Below, piece after piece: positions 53,020 to 63,189 of a stretch of DNA of 64,000 nucleotides (positions are counted from its first letter, which is position 1; every line of letters begins with the position of its first letter). A model generated the notes under the pieces. That model saw nothing but the letters and a program-made list of their open reading frames with translations. It was not told where the DNA came from and ran no database searches. Made by a program: the position numbers and the translations under genes. The stretch is from Alphaproteobacteria bacterium. GTDB taxonomy: Bacteria; Pseudomonadota; Alphaproteobacteria; UBA7985; JAUIBT01. The DNA lies in NCBI GenBank assembly GCA_030428255.1, contig JAUIBT010000012.1:1-64000 (forward strand). Reading direction: 5' to 3'.

Positions 53020-55455
53020 ATGTCTTCATCCTCCTTGCCCAGCACTCAGCGCCAAGCTGCGAGCGCCACTCGTGAACCGCTGAGCGCGCGTATCTTGAAC
53101 AAGCTCGCCTATTCGCTGGGCACCTCGCCCAAAGATGCAAGCCTGTTCGATTGGCGTATGGCTTTGTCGCTGGCACTGCGCGACGACGTGGTGGATGTCT
53201 GGTCTGCCAGCCTGGAGACGCAGCGCCAGGCCAAGGTCAAGCGGGTCTATTACCTGTCGATGGAGTTCTTGATCGGGCGGCTGATCGAGGACGTGGCCAT
53301 CAATATGGAGATCGAAGCCGAAGCCCGCGCGGCAATCGCCGAGCTGGGCCAGGACTACGACACGCTGGTAGCCAACGAGCCCGACGCAGCCTTGGGCAAC
53401 GGCGGATTGGGTCGCCTGGCGGCCTGTTTCATGGAGTCTCTGGCGACCTTGGACATGCCCGCTATGGGCTATGGCATTCGCTATGAGCACGGCCTGTTCA
53501 AGCAGCGCTTTGAGCATGGGCGGCAGGTCGAGAGCGCCGAAGACTGGCTGAGCCAGCGCCACGCTTGGGAGTTCGAGCGCCCCTATGCCTCCTATGCGAT
53601 CGGCTTCGGCGGGCATGTCAGTGACAGCGACCAAGGCCGGGTCTGGCAGCCAAGCGAACGGGTGATTGCGGTTGCCTATGACACGCCAATTGTCGGCTGG
53701 CGCGGGCGCTGGGCCAACACTCTGCGGCTCTGGTCGGCCAAGCCCGAGACCTTGTTTGACCTGCACACCTTCAACCGTGGCGACTATCTGGGTGCCAGTC
53801 ACTCCGAGGCTCTGGCGCGCGCCATCTCCCGGGTGCTCTATCCCGACGACAGCACCGACGCGGGCAAAGAACTGCGCTTGCGTCAGGAGTATTTCTTTAC
53901 CGCTGCCTCGATCCAAGACGTGATCCGCCGCTTGCTGCGTGAGGGCCACCGTATTGAGGAGCTGGACCGCTACGCTGCCATGCAGCTCAACGATACTCAC
54001 CCGGCCATCGCGGGCCCGGAGCTGATCCGCTTGCTGGAAGATGAGCACGGCTTGCCCTTTGAACACGCGGTCGAGTTGGCGCGCAAGACCCTGGGCTATA
54101 CCAATCACACCTTGCTGCCCGAAGCGCTGGAGCGCTGGCCGGTCGATCTGTTTGGCCGCATTCTGCCGCGCCACTTGGAGATCATTCAAGGCATCCAGAA
54201 CCTGCATTTCCAAACCACAGGCAGCTTTGAATGCATCATCGAGCACGGCTCGGTAAAGATGGGCGAGCTGGCCTTTATCATGGCTCACAAGGTCAACGGC
54301 GTTTCCGCGTTGCACTCAGAGCTGGTCAAGAAGACGGTCTTCTCTGCGCTGCACGAGGTTTATCCAGATCGCATCATCAACCAGACCAACGGCGTGACAC
54401 CGCGCCGCTGGCTCTATGCCTGCAATCCGCCGCTGCGCGCGGCTATCGATGGCGCACTGGGCGGCGACTGGCCCGGGCAGCTTGAGCGCCTTGAAGGGCT
54501 GGTGCCGCTGGCCCAGGACGCGGGATTCCAACACGAGGTGCGCGCAGCCAAGGCACAGAACAAGGCGCGCTTGGTCGATTGGATCAAGAGCCGCGACGGC
54601 ATCGCGCTCAATCCAGACGCCCTGTTTGATGTGCAGGTTAAGCGCATCCATGAATACAAGCGCCAGCTTTTGAATATCCTTGAGACCATCGCCTTTTGGA
54701 ACGCGCTGAAAGCCGACCCCAGCCTGCAAGCGCCAGCGCGGGTGAAGGTCTTCGGCGGCAAGGCCGCGCCCGGCTATCACGTCGCCAAAGAGATCATTCA
54801 CCTGATCAACGATGTGGCCAAGACCTTGAACGCAGACCCGGCCACCCGCGACCGCCTGCAGGTGGCCTTCCCACCGAACTACAACGTCACCATGGCCGAG
54901 CAAGTCATCCCAGCCGCCGACCTGTCCGAGCAAATCTCGACAGCGGGCAAGGAGGCCTCGGGCACGGGCAACATGAAGTTTGCCCTCAATGGCGCGCTAA
55001 CCATCGGCACGTTGGACGGCGCCAACGTCGAGATTCGCGAGCATGTGGGGCCTGAGAATTTCTTCCTGTTCGGCCTGACCGCTGAGGAGGTGGTGCAGCG
55101 CCGCTTGCAGCCCGAATTCTCGCGCAATGCCATTCAGGCTAGCCCACGCCTGGTGCAGGTCTTGGATCAAATCGCAGGTGGTGCCTTCTCGCCAGAGGAT
55201 CGCCACCGCCACGCGGGCATCGTCCATCGCCTCTACGAGCACGATTATTTCCTCGTAAGCTGCGATTTTGATGCATACTATGAGACGCAGCGCCAGGTTG
55301 ATGCTGCTTATTGCGATCCTCAGGGGTGGGCGGCCAAGGCAATTTTAAACGTGGCCCACATGGGCTGGTTCTCCTCAGACCGGACCATAGGCGGCTATGC
55401 CAAGGATGTCTGGGGGCTGCAACCCCTGGCCCAGCGGCAAGACAAAGCCGCCTAG
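53020..55455 (+). CDS. glgP: Glycogen/starch/alpha-glucan phosphorylase
   Basis: Removes glucose from glycogen ends as glucose 1-phosphate, using PLP. The 811-residue protein is the usual length. The N-terminal part reads 'SMEFLIGRLIEDV' and 'ALGNGGLGRLAACFMESLAT', and the PLP-binding Lys (about residue 653) lies in 'GTGNMKFALNGA' before 'TIGTLDGANVEI'. First gene of the glg operon, 51 bases before glgB. It supplies the glucose 1-phosphate that pgm, last in the operon, returns to glycolysis. Confidence 0.97.
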   Translation: MSSSSLPSTQRQAASATREPLSARILNKLAYSLGTSPKDASLFDWRMALSLALRDDVVDVWSASLETQRQAKVKRVYYLSMEFLIGRLIEDVAINMEIEAEARAAIAELGQDYDTLVANEPDAALGNGGLGRLAACFMESLATLDMPAMGYGIRYEHGLFKQRFEHGRQVESAEDWLSQRHAWEFERPYASYAIGFGGHVSDSDQGRVWQPSERVIAVAYDTPIVGWRGRWANTLRLWSAKPETLFDLHTFNRGDYLGASHSEALARAISRVLYPDDSTDAGKELRLRQEYFFTAASIQDVIRRLLREGHRIEELDRYAAMQLNDTHPAIAGPELIRLLEDEHGLPFEHAVELARKTLGYTNHTLLPEALERWPVDLFGRILPRHLEIIQGIQNLHFQTTGSFECIIEHGSVKMGELAFIMAHKVNGVSALHSELVKKTVFSALHEVYPDRIINQTNGVTPRRWLYACNPPLRAAIDGALGGDWPGQLERLEGLVPLAQDAGFQHEVRAAKAQNKARLVDWIKSRDGIALNPDALFDVQVKRIHEYKRQLLNILETIAFWNALKADPSLQAPARVKVFGGKAAPGYHVAKEIIHLINDVAKTLNADPATRDRLQVAFPPNYNVTMAEQVIPAADLSEQISTAGKEASGTGNMKFALNGALTIGTLDGANVEIREHVGPENFFLFGLTAEEVVQRRLQPEFSRNAIQASPRLVQVLDQIAGGAFSPEDRHRHAGIVHRLYEHDYFLVSCDFDAYYETQRQVDAAYCDPQGWAAKAILNVAHMGWFSSDRTIGGYAKDVWGLQPLAQRQDKAA

Positions 55456-55506
55456 AGCTGCAAAGCTGAAGCCAGAGCCCCGCGAGGCAAAAGAAGGAAA
55501 GACCCG

Positions 55507-57714
55507 ATGTCCGAGACGCCAGACGCAGCGCTTCACCGCTTGGTCGAAGGGGCTCAACCTGATCCCTTTGCGCTCTTGGGCCTGCACGATGATGGCCAGG
55601 GGGGCAGCCTGCTGCGCGTGCTGTTGCCGCAAGCCGAGCGCATCGTGGTTCTGGACCCTGAAGACGCTGATTTTGCGCTCGAGCTGCCCGAGCGGCCCGG
55701 CTTTGCAGGGCTGTTCGAAGGCCCGGTCCCAGCAGCCCTGGCCGCGCGCCGCACCTACCGCTTGCGCGCTGAGGCTGGTCACGGGTCTTGGGTGTTTGAC
55801 GATCCCTACCGCTTTGGCCCGGTGCTGGGCGAACTTGACGAGCACCTGATCAGTGAGGGCGCACACCGCCGCTTGTGGCAGGTGCTGGGCGCCCACCCCA
55901 TGACCCACGAGGGCTCAGAAGGCGTCCACTTTGCCGTTTGGGCACCCAATGCGCAGCGCGTATCAGTGGTGGGCAACTTCAACGCTTGGGACGGGCGACG
56001 CAATCCCATGCGCGGGCGCGGCCACACCGGCGTTTGGGAGATTTTCATTCCAGGCCTGGGTGAAGGCGAGATCTATAAGTACGAGATCATCGGCAAGGAT
56101 GGGCAGTTGCTGCCGCAAAAGGCTGACCCCTTTGGCTTTGGGGCGGAGCATCCTCCGGCGACGGGCTCGGTGGTACGCCGCTTGGATCAGCACACTTGGG
56201 GCGATCAAGGCTGGATGGACAAGCGCGCGGCACGCAATCACATCGACAAGCCGATCTCGATCTATGAGGTGCACCTGGGCTCTTGGAAAAAAGTGCCCGA
56301 AGATGGCGACCGCGCTCTGTCCTATGCCGAGCACGCGCGCGACCTGGTGGCCTACGCTGAAGATATGGGCTTTACCCACATCGAACTCATGCCCATCAGC
56401 GAGTTTCCCTTTGATGGCTCTTGGGGCTACCAGCCGGTGGGCATGTACGCGCCGACCGTGCGCTTTGGCGACCTGGAGGCCTTCCGGGCTCTTGTCGAGG
56501 CCTGTCACGCCAGCGAGCTGGGCTTGATCATCGACTGGGTTCCGGGCCACTTTCCTGAAGACGCCCACGGCTTGGCGCAATTCGACGGCACGCCGCTGTA
56601 TGAGCACGCCGACCGCCGCGAGGGCTTCCACCCCGACTGGAACACGCTGATCTATAACTATGGTCGGCGCGAGGTGTCGAACTACTTGATCGCCAATGCG
56701 CTCTATTGGCTGCAAGAGCACCATGTTGACGGCCTGCGGGTCGATGCGGTGGCCTCGATGCTCTACCGCGATTATTCGCGCCAGCCCGGCGAGTGGGTGC
56801 CCAACGTGTTTGGCGGGCGCGAAAACCTGGAGGCCATCGACTTCCTGCGACGCATGAACGAGGTCGTTTACGCCGAAGCGCCTGGCATTATGACCGTGGC
56901 AGAGGAATCCACGGCGTTTGGCGGCGTATCGGCACCGACCGACACGGGCGGGCTGGGCTTTGGCTATAAGTGGAATATGGGCTGGATGAACGATACCCTG
57001 TCCTACATCAGCAAAGACCCCATCTATCGCAAGTATCATCATCACAAGATGACCTTCGGGCTGCACTACGCTTTTTCGGAAAACTTCATTTTGCCGCTGA
57101 GCCACGATGAGGTGGTGCACGGCAAGGGCTCTTTGTTGGAGCGCATGCCGGGCGGCGGGGAAGAAAAGTTCGCCAATCTGCGCGCTTACTTCGGCTTCAT
57201 GTGGGGCCATCCGGGCAAGAAGCTGCTGTTCATGGGCAGTGAGTTCGCCCAAGGCGGCGAGTGGAACCACAATCACAGCCTCGATTGGCACTTGCTGGCC
57301 CACGCTTGGCACCAAGGCGTGCAAAGCTTGGTGCGCGATTTGAACCAGGTCTATCGCGATGTTCCGGCGCTGCACCAGCTCGACTGCAAGCCGCAGGGCT
57401 TTGAGTGGGTTGAAGAAGGCGCGCACGAAGAGTCGGTTTTCGCCTGGTTGCGTTATGACGTGGCGCGCCAACGCCCGGTGCTGGTGGTGAGCAACTTCAC
57501 CCCCGTCGAGCGGCGTGATCGGCGCATCGGCGTTCCCTGCCAGGGCTATTGGGCCGAGCGCATCAACACCGATTCTCACCACTACGGCGGCGGCGGACGC
57601 GGCAATATGGGCGGTGTGCATGCGCAAGCTGTGGCGGCCTCGGGGCGGCCCTATTCGCTGACCTTGACCTTGCCGCCGCTTTCAACGCTGATTTTCGAAT
57701 TTCAGGGCGGCTAG
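55507..57714 (+). CDS. glgB: 1,4-alpha-glucan branching enzyme
   Basis: Makes alpha-1,6 branches in glycogen. The 735 residues have an N-terminal CBM48-type module pair and a GH13 catalytic domain. The triad can be placed by spacing: Asp413 in 'DGLRVDAVASM', Glu466 in 'TVAEESTAF' and Asp534 in 'LSHDEVVHGKGS'. These distances equal those of the E. coli enzyme. AAGGAAAG precedes the ATG. Between glgP and glgC in the operon. Confidence 0.97.
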   Translation: MSETPDAALHRLVEGAQPDPFALLGLHDDGQGGSLLRVLLPQAERIVVLDPEDADFALELPERPGFAGLFEGPVPAALAARRTYRLRAEAGHGSWVFDDPYRFGPVLGELDEHLISEGAHRRLWQVLGAHPMTHEGSEGVHFAVWAPNAQRVSVVGNFNAWDGRRNPMRGRGHTGVWEIFIPGLGEGEIYKYEIIGKDGQLLPQKADPFGFGAEHPPATGSVVRRLDQHTWGDQGWMDKRAARNHIDKPISIYEVHLGSWKKVPEDGDRALSYAEHARDLVAYAEDMGFTHIELMPISEFPFDGSWGYQPVGMYAPTVRFGDLEAFRALVEACHASELGLIIDWVPGHFPEDAHGLAQFDGTPLYEHADRREGFHPDWNTLIYNYGRREVSNYLIANALYWLQEHHVDGLRVDAVASMLYRDYSRQPGEWVPNVFGGRENLEAIDFLRRMNEVVYAEAPGIMTVAEESTAFGGVSAPTDTGGLGFGYKWNMGWMNDTLSYISKDPIYRKYHHHKMTFGLHYAFSENFILPLSHDEVVHGKGSLLERMPGGGEEKFANLRAYFGFMWGHPGKKLLFMGSEFAQGGEWNHNHSLDWHLLAHAWHQGVQSLVRDLNQVYRDVPALHQLDCKPQGFEWVEEGAHEESVFAWLRYDVARQRPVLVVSNFTPVERRDRRIGVPCQGYWAERINTDSHHYGGGGRGNMGGVHAQAVAASGRPYSLTLTLPPLSTLIFEFQGG

Positions 57715-57861
57715 GCCCGCTCGCTCACAAGGTGCGTACCGCGTACCAGGTGCGTAACGCGCAACAGGACGCCTAAGGCGCACTAAGGCTCACAAAGAAG
57801 CCAAATCATATCTGGAACCGCCACGGGCAGACCGCCCAAAGCGGCCACAAAAGGAGGGACT

Positions 57862-59121
57862 ATGGAACGCAACTATCAACGTTTGTCGCAACAAACGATG
57901 GCTTTTGTCTTGGCCGGTGGCCGGGGCAGTCGCTTGAAGGAGCTGACCGATCGGCGTGCCAAGCCCGCGGTCTATTTCGGCGGCAAGAGCCGCATCATCG
58001 ACTTTGCGCTCTCGAACGCGGTCAACTCGGGCATTCGCCGGATCGGGGTGGCCACCCAGTACAAAGCGCACTCGCTCATCCGTCACTTGCAACGCGGCTG
58101 GTCCTTCTTCCGCGCCGAGCGCAACGAATTTTTGGACATTCTGCCAGCCTCTCAGCAGCTCAATGAGGAGAACTGGTACAAGGGCACGGCCGACGCGGTG
58201 ACCCAAAACATTGATATTCTGCGCGCCTATGGACCCAAGTACATTCTGGTTCTGGCGGGCGACCATATCTATAAGCAAGACTATTCGGTCATGATCCACC
58301 AGCACGTGCAGTCGGGCGCGGATGTGACCGTCGGCTGTATCGAGGTGCCGCGCATGGAGGCCACAGGCTTTGGCGTGATGAAGGTCGATGACAACGACAA
58401 GATCTTGGACTTTGTCGAAAAGCCCGCCGATCCGCCAGCCATGCCCGGCCATCCCGACCTGGCACTGGCCAGCATGGGCATTTACGTCTTTGAGGCCGAG
58501 CTGTTGTACGAGCTGCTGCTGGCCGACGCCGCCAATCCCCTTTCCAGCAACGATTTTGGCAAGGACATCATCCCCCAATTGGTGGCCAAGGGCGCAGCGG
58601 TCGCGCACCCCTTCAGCCGCTCTTGCGTGCGCTCGGGCATGGAGCCGGAGCCCTATTGGCGCGATGTGGGCACGATTGATGCCTTTTGGCAGGCCAACAT
58701 CGACCTGACCGATTTCACGCCCGAATTAGACCTCTACGACAGCGATTGGCCGATTTGGACCTATTCAGAGCTGACGCCGCCAGCCAAGTTCATACACAAC
58801 GAAGAGGGACGGCGCGGGCATGCTCTGTCGTCCATGGTCTCGGGCGGCTGTATCATTTCCGGCTCGCAGCTTCACCGTTGCCTCTTGTTCACCGGCGTAC
58901 ACACCCACTCCTTTTCCCAGCTTGAGGGCGTAATCGCCATGCCGCACGTGGTGATTAAGCGCAACGCGCGCCTGACCAATGTTGTGATCGACAAGGATGT
59001 GGTGATCCCCGAGGGCCTGGTCGTGGGCGAAGACCCAGAGCTGGACGCCAGCCGCTTCCGCCGGTCGGAAAATGGGGTCTGCCTGATCACCAAACCCATG
59101 ATTGACCGTTTGGAACTTTAG
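57862..59121 (+). CDS. glgC: Glucose-1-phosphate adenylyltransferase
   Basis: Makes ADP-glucose, the committed and usually allosterically controlled step of glycogen synthesis. The 419-residue protein has the nucleotide-binding start '[22 protein letters not shown]' (broken: GGRG at 16-19), 'FVDSGI'-type metal region replaced by '[13 protein letters not shown]', 'GTADAVTQN', and a C-terminal left-handed helix domain. A strong AGGAGGG lies 6 bases before the ATG. Length and motifs are normal. Confidence 0.97.
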   Translation: MERNYQRLSQQTMAFVLAGGRGSRLKELTDRRAKPAVYFGGKSRIIDFALSNAVNSGIRRIGVATQYKAHSLIRHLQRGWSFFRAERNEFLDILPASQQLNEENWYKGTADAVTQNIDILRAYGPKYILVLAGDHIYKQDYSVMIHQHVQSGADVTVGCIEVPRMEATGFGVMKVDDNDKILDFVEKPADPPAMPGHPDLALASMGIYVFEAELLYELLLADAANPLSSNDFGKDIIPQLVAKGAAVAHPFSRSCVRSGMEPEPYWRDVGTIDAFWQANIDLTDFTPELDLYDSDWPIWTYSELTPPAKFIHNEEGRRGHALSSMVSGGCIISGSQLHRCLLFTGVHTHSFSQLEGVIAMPHVVIKRNARLTNVVIDKDVVIPEGLVVGEDPELDASRFRRSENGVCLITKPMIDRLEL

Positions 59122-59126
59122 GCCCC

Positions 59127-61028
59127 ATGCAGCTCCTTTACCTGGCTTCCGAGTGTGCCCCCTTCATTAAGACCGGCGGCCTGGCCGATGTCATCGGCGC
59201 GGTGCCCAAGGCACTGTCAGCGTTGGGCTTGCGCAGCCGCATCCTGCTGCCTGCCTATCGCGCGCTGGATAGCGTGGCCGCCGGAGGGCGTCAGGTCTGG
59301 CAGCACGACGCGCTGTTCGGCGGGCCTGCGCGCTTGCTGGCCTGCGAGGCGCAGGGGCTGGAGCTGTTGCTGTTGGATGCACCGCATCTCTACCATCGTG
59401 ACGGCGGGCCCTATCAGGACCTCGGCGGGCGAGACTACGACGACAATGCTCAGCGCTTTGCCGCCCTGGCTTGGGTCGGCGCGCAGGTGGCGATTCAGGG
59501 CGTAGACAGTTGGCGGCCTGATCTGGTACATGCGCACGATTGGCAGGCCAGCTTGGTGGCGGCCTACCTGGAGCAAATGCCGGGCGCGGTGCCGCCCTGC
59601 ATCACCACCATTCACAACATCGCTTTTCAGGGGCTGTTTGATCCTGGCTTAATGCCCGAACTGGGGCTGTCGGGGGCGTTGTTCAAGCCCGACGGCCTGG
59701 AGTTCTATGGCCGTTTGGGATTTTTGAAAGCGGGCCTGGTTTACAGCCATGCTGTGACCACCGTCAGCCCCACCTATGCCAAGGAGCTGATGCGCCCCGA
59801 GTTCGGCATGGGGCTGGAGGGGGTGTTGCACGCGCGCCAGGCGGCGTTCCACGGCATTTTGAACGGCATCGATCTGGAGGCCTGGAACCCGGCAGACGAC
59901 CTCCATTTGGCCGCGCCCTATAGCGCGGATGATCTGGCGGGCAAGGTGGTCAATAAGGAAGCCTTGTCCAAGCGCTTTGGCATCGTGCCAGCGCCCGACC
60001 AGCCGCTGTTTTGCGTAATCAGCCGCCTGACCCGGCAAAAGGGCCTGGACCTGCTGCTGAACGCCATCCCGGCCTTGGTGGGACGCGGTGCCAAGCTGGT
60101 CATATTGGGCACAGGCGACAGCGACCTGGAGGCGGGCTTTAAGGCCGCCGCGCGCTCCTACCCAGAGGCGGTGGGCTGCGTGATCGGCTATGACGAGGGC
60201 CTGTCGCACCTCATGCAGGGTGGGGCCGACGCCATCCTTATTCCCTCGCGCTTTGAGCCCTGCGGCCTGACCCAGCTCTATGGCCTGCGCTATGGCACGC
60301 TGCCGGTTGTCGCGCGCACCGGCGGGTTGGCCGATACGGTGATCGACGCCAATCAGGCGGCTTTGGCGCGCGGTTGGGCGACCGGCGTGCTGCACGACGC
60401 GGACCACTTTGACGCTCTGCTGGAAGGGCTGTTTCGGGCCTGCGATCTTTATTCTCAGCCCGAGCGCTGGCGGGCCATGGTGCAGGCGGCCATGAGCCAT
60501 CCGGTGGGCTGGCAGGAGTCAGCCTTGGCATATCGCGCGCTCTATCGCCAAGTTCTGGGCGTGCCGGCAGATGGGGAGCCGACCACCCCCGATCTGGCCA
60601 ACCCCGAGCCGAAGACTTCGGAGCAGGCGGCTGCACCAGTGGCCAAGACAAGCGCTATTCCAAGACTGCCGAAAGCGGCGGCTGATGACACCAAAGCAGA
60701 CAAGGCAAAAGCAGCGGGTGCCAAATCCGACGATGCCAATTCTGACGATGCCAAATCCGATGATGCGACGCCGCCCAAGGCCCCGCCGCGCACGCGCGCC
60801 AAACGCGCCGCAGCGCCAGCATCGCTCAAGTCTGCGACGCTGACACCAGCGCCGCCTAGGACCTCCAAACTCAAGGCTCCCAAGTTGGAAGGGCCCATGT
60901 CGCAGGCAGCGAAGGCCAAACCGGCCAAAGCGCAATCTGCCAAGTCCAAGGCCACCAAAGCCCAGGCTACCGAAGCCCAGGCCACCAAAACCAAGGCCGC
61001 GACGCGCCAAACCCGTGAGCAGGACTAG
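59127..61028 (+). CDS. glgA: Glycogen synthase with long Ala/Lys-rich tail
   Basis: Elongates glycogen with ADP-glucose. The GT5 core matches the family: KTGGLADV at 15-22 (ADP-glucose Lys15), 'DLVHAHDWQASLVAA', 'IGYDEGLSHLMQGGADAILIPSRFEPCGLTQLYGLRYG' region (read in pieces). The core ends near residue 485, the usual enzyme length. The remaining ~150 residues are low-complexity, rich in Ala, Lys, Thr, Pro and Asp with repeats such as 'KSDDANSDDAKSDDA' and 'KATKAQATEAQATKTKA'. The tail has no recognised domain and looks disordered. Starts 5 bases after glgC. Confidence 0.95.
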   Translation: MQLLYLASECAPFIKTGGLADVIGAVPKALSALGLRSRILLPAYRALDSVAAGGRQVWQHDALFGGPARLLACEAQGLELLLLDAPHLYHRDGGPYQDLGGRDYDDNAQRFAALAWVGAQVAIQGVDSWRPDLVHAHDWQASLVAAYLEQMPGAVPPCITTIHNIAFQGLFDPGLMPELGLSGALFKPDGLEFYGRLGFLKAGLVYSHAVTTVSPTYAKELMRPEFGMGLEGVLHARQAAFHGILNGIDLEAWNPADDLHLAAPYSADDLAGKVVNKEALSKRFGIVPAPDQPLFCVISRLTRQKGLDLLLNAIPALVGRGAKLVILGTGDSDLEAGFKAAARSYPEAVGCVIGYDEGLSHLMQGGADAILIPSRFEPCGLTQLYGLRYGTLPVVARTGGLADTVIDANQAALARGWATGVLHDADHFDALLEGLFRACDLYSQPERWRAMVQAAMSHPVGWQESALAYRALYRQVLGVPADGEPTTPDLANPEPKTSEQAAAPVAKTSAIPRLPKAAADDTKADKAKAAGAKSDDANSDDAKSDDATPPKAPPRTRAKRAAAPASLKSATLTPAPPRTSKLKAPKLEGPMSQAAKAKPAKAQSAKSKATKAQATEAQATKTKAATRQTREQD

Positions 61029-61029
61029 C

Positions 61030-63189
61030 ATGCTTCAGACTGCACCCCAGGCAATGACGGGCGGCTCGCGTCGCGCTGCTGCACAGCGCCTTGAGGCGGG
61101 CCGCCCCTATCCTCTGGGTACACAGTTCGACGGCCAGGGCGTCAACTTCGCGCTCTTCTCTGCCCACGCCGAGCGAGTCTTGCTCTGCCTATTTGATGCA
61201 GAAGGCGGGCAGGAGACCGCGCGCTTTGCCCTGCCAGAGCGCTCGGGCGATATCTGGCACGGCTACCTGCCAGGCCTCACGCCCGGCCAAGCCTACGGTT
61301 ATCGTGTCGAGGGGCCCTATGCGCCCGAACACGGCCACCGCTTTAACCCGAACAAGCTGCTGCTGGACCCTTATGCACGGCGCTGGCTGGGCCAGGTTGG
61401 CGACCATGCGGCGCTGACAGGTTACGACAGTGCAGGCGGCGGCGATGACACCAGCTTTTGCAGCCTCGACAGTGCAGCCTACATACCCAAGGCGCTGGTC
61501 TGGGACCCAGCCGACTACCCGCTGGCCGATCACCGCTTGCCCCCGTTGGCCCCAAGCGAGCGCCGCCGCCCGATCTATGAAGCGCACGTCAAGGGCCTGA
61601 CCCACTGCCACCCCGCCATCCCTGACGACCAACGCGGCACCTACGAGGCGCTGGCCCACCCGGCCATGCTGGCGCACTACAAAGCGCTGAGCCTGGGCGC
61701 GATCGAGCTGTTGCCGGTCCAGGCCTTTGCCGACGAGCGCGCCTTGCTGCGCCGCGGCCTGACCAACTACTGGGGCTATAATACTCTGGGCTTTTTCGCT
61801 CTTGAGCCGCGCTATGAGGGGCCTGCTGGCCCGGCAGGCTTTCAGCAAGCCGTGCGGCGGCTTCACCGGCAAGGGCTGCGGGTCATCTTGGATGTGGTCT
61901 ATAACCACTCGGCCGAGAGCGACGAATTGGGACCGACGCTGAGTTTTCGCGGCCTCGACAATGCTTCCTATTACCGCTTGCAACCCGATCAGCCCCGCGC
62001 CTACATCAACGATACCGGATGCGGCAACACGCTGGACCTCAACCATCCGCAGGTTTTGCGGCTGGTGCTCGACAGCTTGCGCTTTTGGGTGCAGGTCATG
62101 GGCGTGGACGGCTTCCGCTTTGATCTGGCGGTCTGCATGGGCCGCGAGGGGCAGGGCTTCCGAGCCGACAGTCCCGTGTTGAGCGCCATTCGCCAAGATC
62201 CCGTTCTAAGCCAGGTGATATTGATCGCAGAGCCATGGGACGTGGGGCCGGGCGGCTACCAACTGGGCAGCTTTCCGCCCGACTTTGCCGAATGGAACGA
62301 CCAATACCGCGACGCCATGCTGCGCTTTTGGCGCGGCGATCAGCATGCAGGCCAAGACTTGGCCACGGGCCTGCTGGGCTCGGCCAACCGCTTTGACCAC
62401 AGCGGTCGGCGGCCCTGGTCCAGCGTCAACTTTGTCACCGCCCACGATGGCTTCACGCTGGCCGATGCCACCCGCTATGCCCAGCGCCACAACCTGGCCA
62501 ACGGTGAGGGCAACCGCGACGGCCACCCCATGAACCACAGCGACAACTTTGGCGTTGAGGGCCCCAGCGACGATCCCGCGATCCAGGCCGCTCGCGCGCA
62601 GCGCCAGCGCAACTTGCTGACCAGTTTGGTGCTGGCGCAGGGCTGGCCCATGCTGCTCGCAGGCGACGAGCTGGGCCACTCGCAGGGTGGCAACAACAAC
62701 GCCTATTGCCAGGACAACCCCACGACCTGGCTGGATTGGCAGGCCGCAGACGGCGACTTGCTGGCCTTCGTGCAGGCCTTGCTGGCGCTGCGTGAGGCCC
62801 TGCCGGTGCTGGATCAGGCGTCCTTCTTGCACGGCCAAGACGTGGGCCAGCAGGCTCTGGAGAACGTGGCCTGGCTGGCTGCCGACGGCGGCGCGCCCGA
62901 CTGGCAGAACGACAGCCTGTCCAGTTTGGGGCTGCTGCTGCGCCAGCCGAGCGACAACGCGCTGGGGGCGGACAGCCTGCTGTGCCTCTTCCATCGGCGC
63001 CCCGAGCCACTGCGCTTTGCCTTGCCCAAGCCGCCGGCTGGCTGGCAATGGCACCGTTTGCTCGACACCTCCAAGCCCGGCGCTGAGGCGGCGCACAAAA
63101 CACCAGTCAGCGGGTCCAGCCTGAAGCTGCCCGCCGCCAGCGTCACCCTGCTGCAGCTTGAACCCGCGCCCGACGCGCATCGCGCTTAA
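61030..63189 (+). CDS. glgX: Glycogen debranching enzyme (isoamylase-type)
   Basis: Hydrolyses alpha-1,6 branches left by the phosphorylase. From the ATG at 61030 the protein has 719 residues. It has the N-terminal CBM48-type start 'YPLGTQFDGQGVNFALFSAHAERV', the GH13 nucleophile Asp365 in 'DGFRFDLAVCMG', the acid in 'ILIAEPWDVGPGGYQLG' and 'NFVTAHDGFTLAD' near the third catalytic Asp. It begins 1 base after the glgA stop. A GTG at 61015 would overlap glgA and add five residues. Confidence 0.96.
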   Translation: MLQTAPQAMTGGSRRAAAQRLEAGRPYPLGTQFDGQGVNFALFSAHAERVLLCLFDAEGGQETARFALPERSGDIWHGYLPGLTPGQAYGYRVEGPYAPEHGHRFNPNKLLLDPYARRWLGQVGDHAALTGYDSAGGGDDTSFCSLDSAAYIPKALVWDPADYPLADHRLPPLAPSERRRPIYEAHVKGLTHCHPAIPDDQRGTYEALAHPAMLAHYKALSLGAIELLPVQAFADERALLRRGLTNYWGYNTLGFFALEPRYEGPAGPAGFQQAVRRLHRQGLRVILDVVYNHSAESDELGPTLSFRGLDNASYYRLQPDQPRAYINDTGCGNTLDLNHPQVLRLVLDSLRFWVQVMGVDGFRFDLAVCMGREGQGFRADSPVLSAIRQDPVLSQVILIAEPWDVGPGGYQLGSFPPDFAEWNDQYRDAMLRFWRGDQHAGQDLATGLLGSANRFDHSGRRPWSSVNFVTAHDGFTLADATRYAQRHNLANGEGNRDGHPMNHSDNFGVEGPSDDPAIQAARAQRQRNLLTSLVLAQGWPMLLAGDELGHSQGGNNNAYCQDNPTTWLDWQAADGDLLAFVQALLALREALPVLDQASFLHGQDVGQQALENVAWLAADGGAPDWQNDSLSSLGLLLRQPSDNALGADSLLCLFHRRPEPLRFALPKPPAGWQWHRLLDTSKPGAEAAHKTPVSGSSLKLPAASVTLLQLEPAPDAHRA

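Noticed and set aside
55963-57627. 554-residue antisense open frame inside glgB
   Set aside because: GC-rich coding DNA gives long open antisense frames; glgB has intact catalytic motifs and the antisense frame has no recognisable domain.
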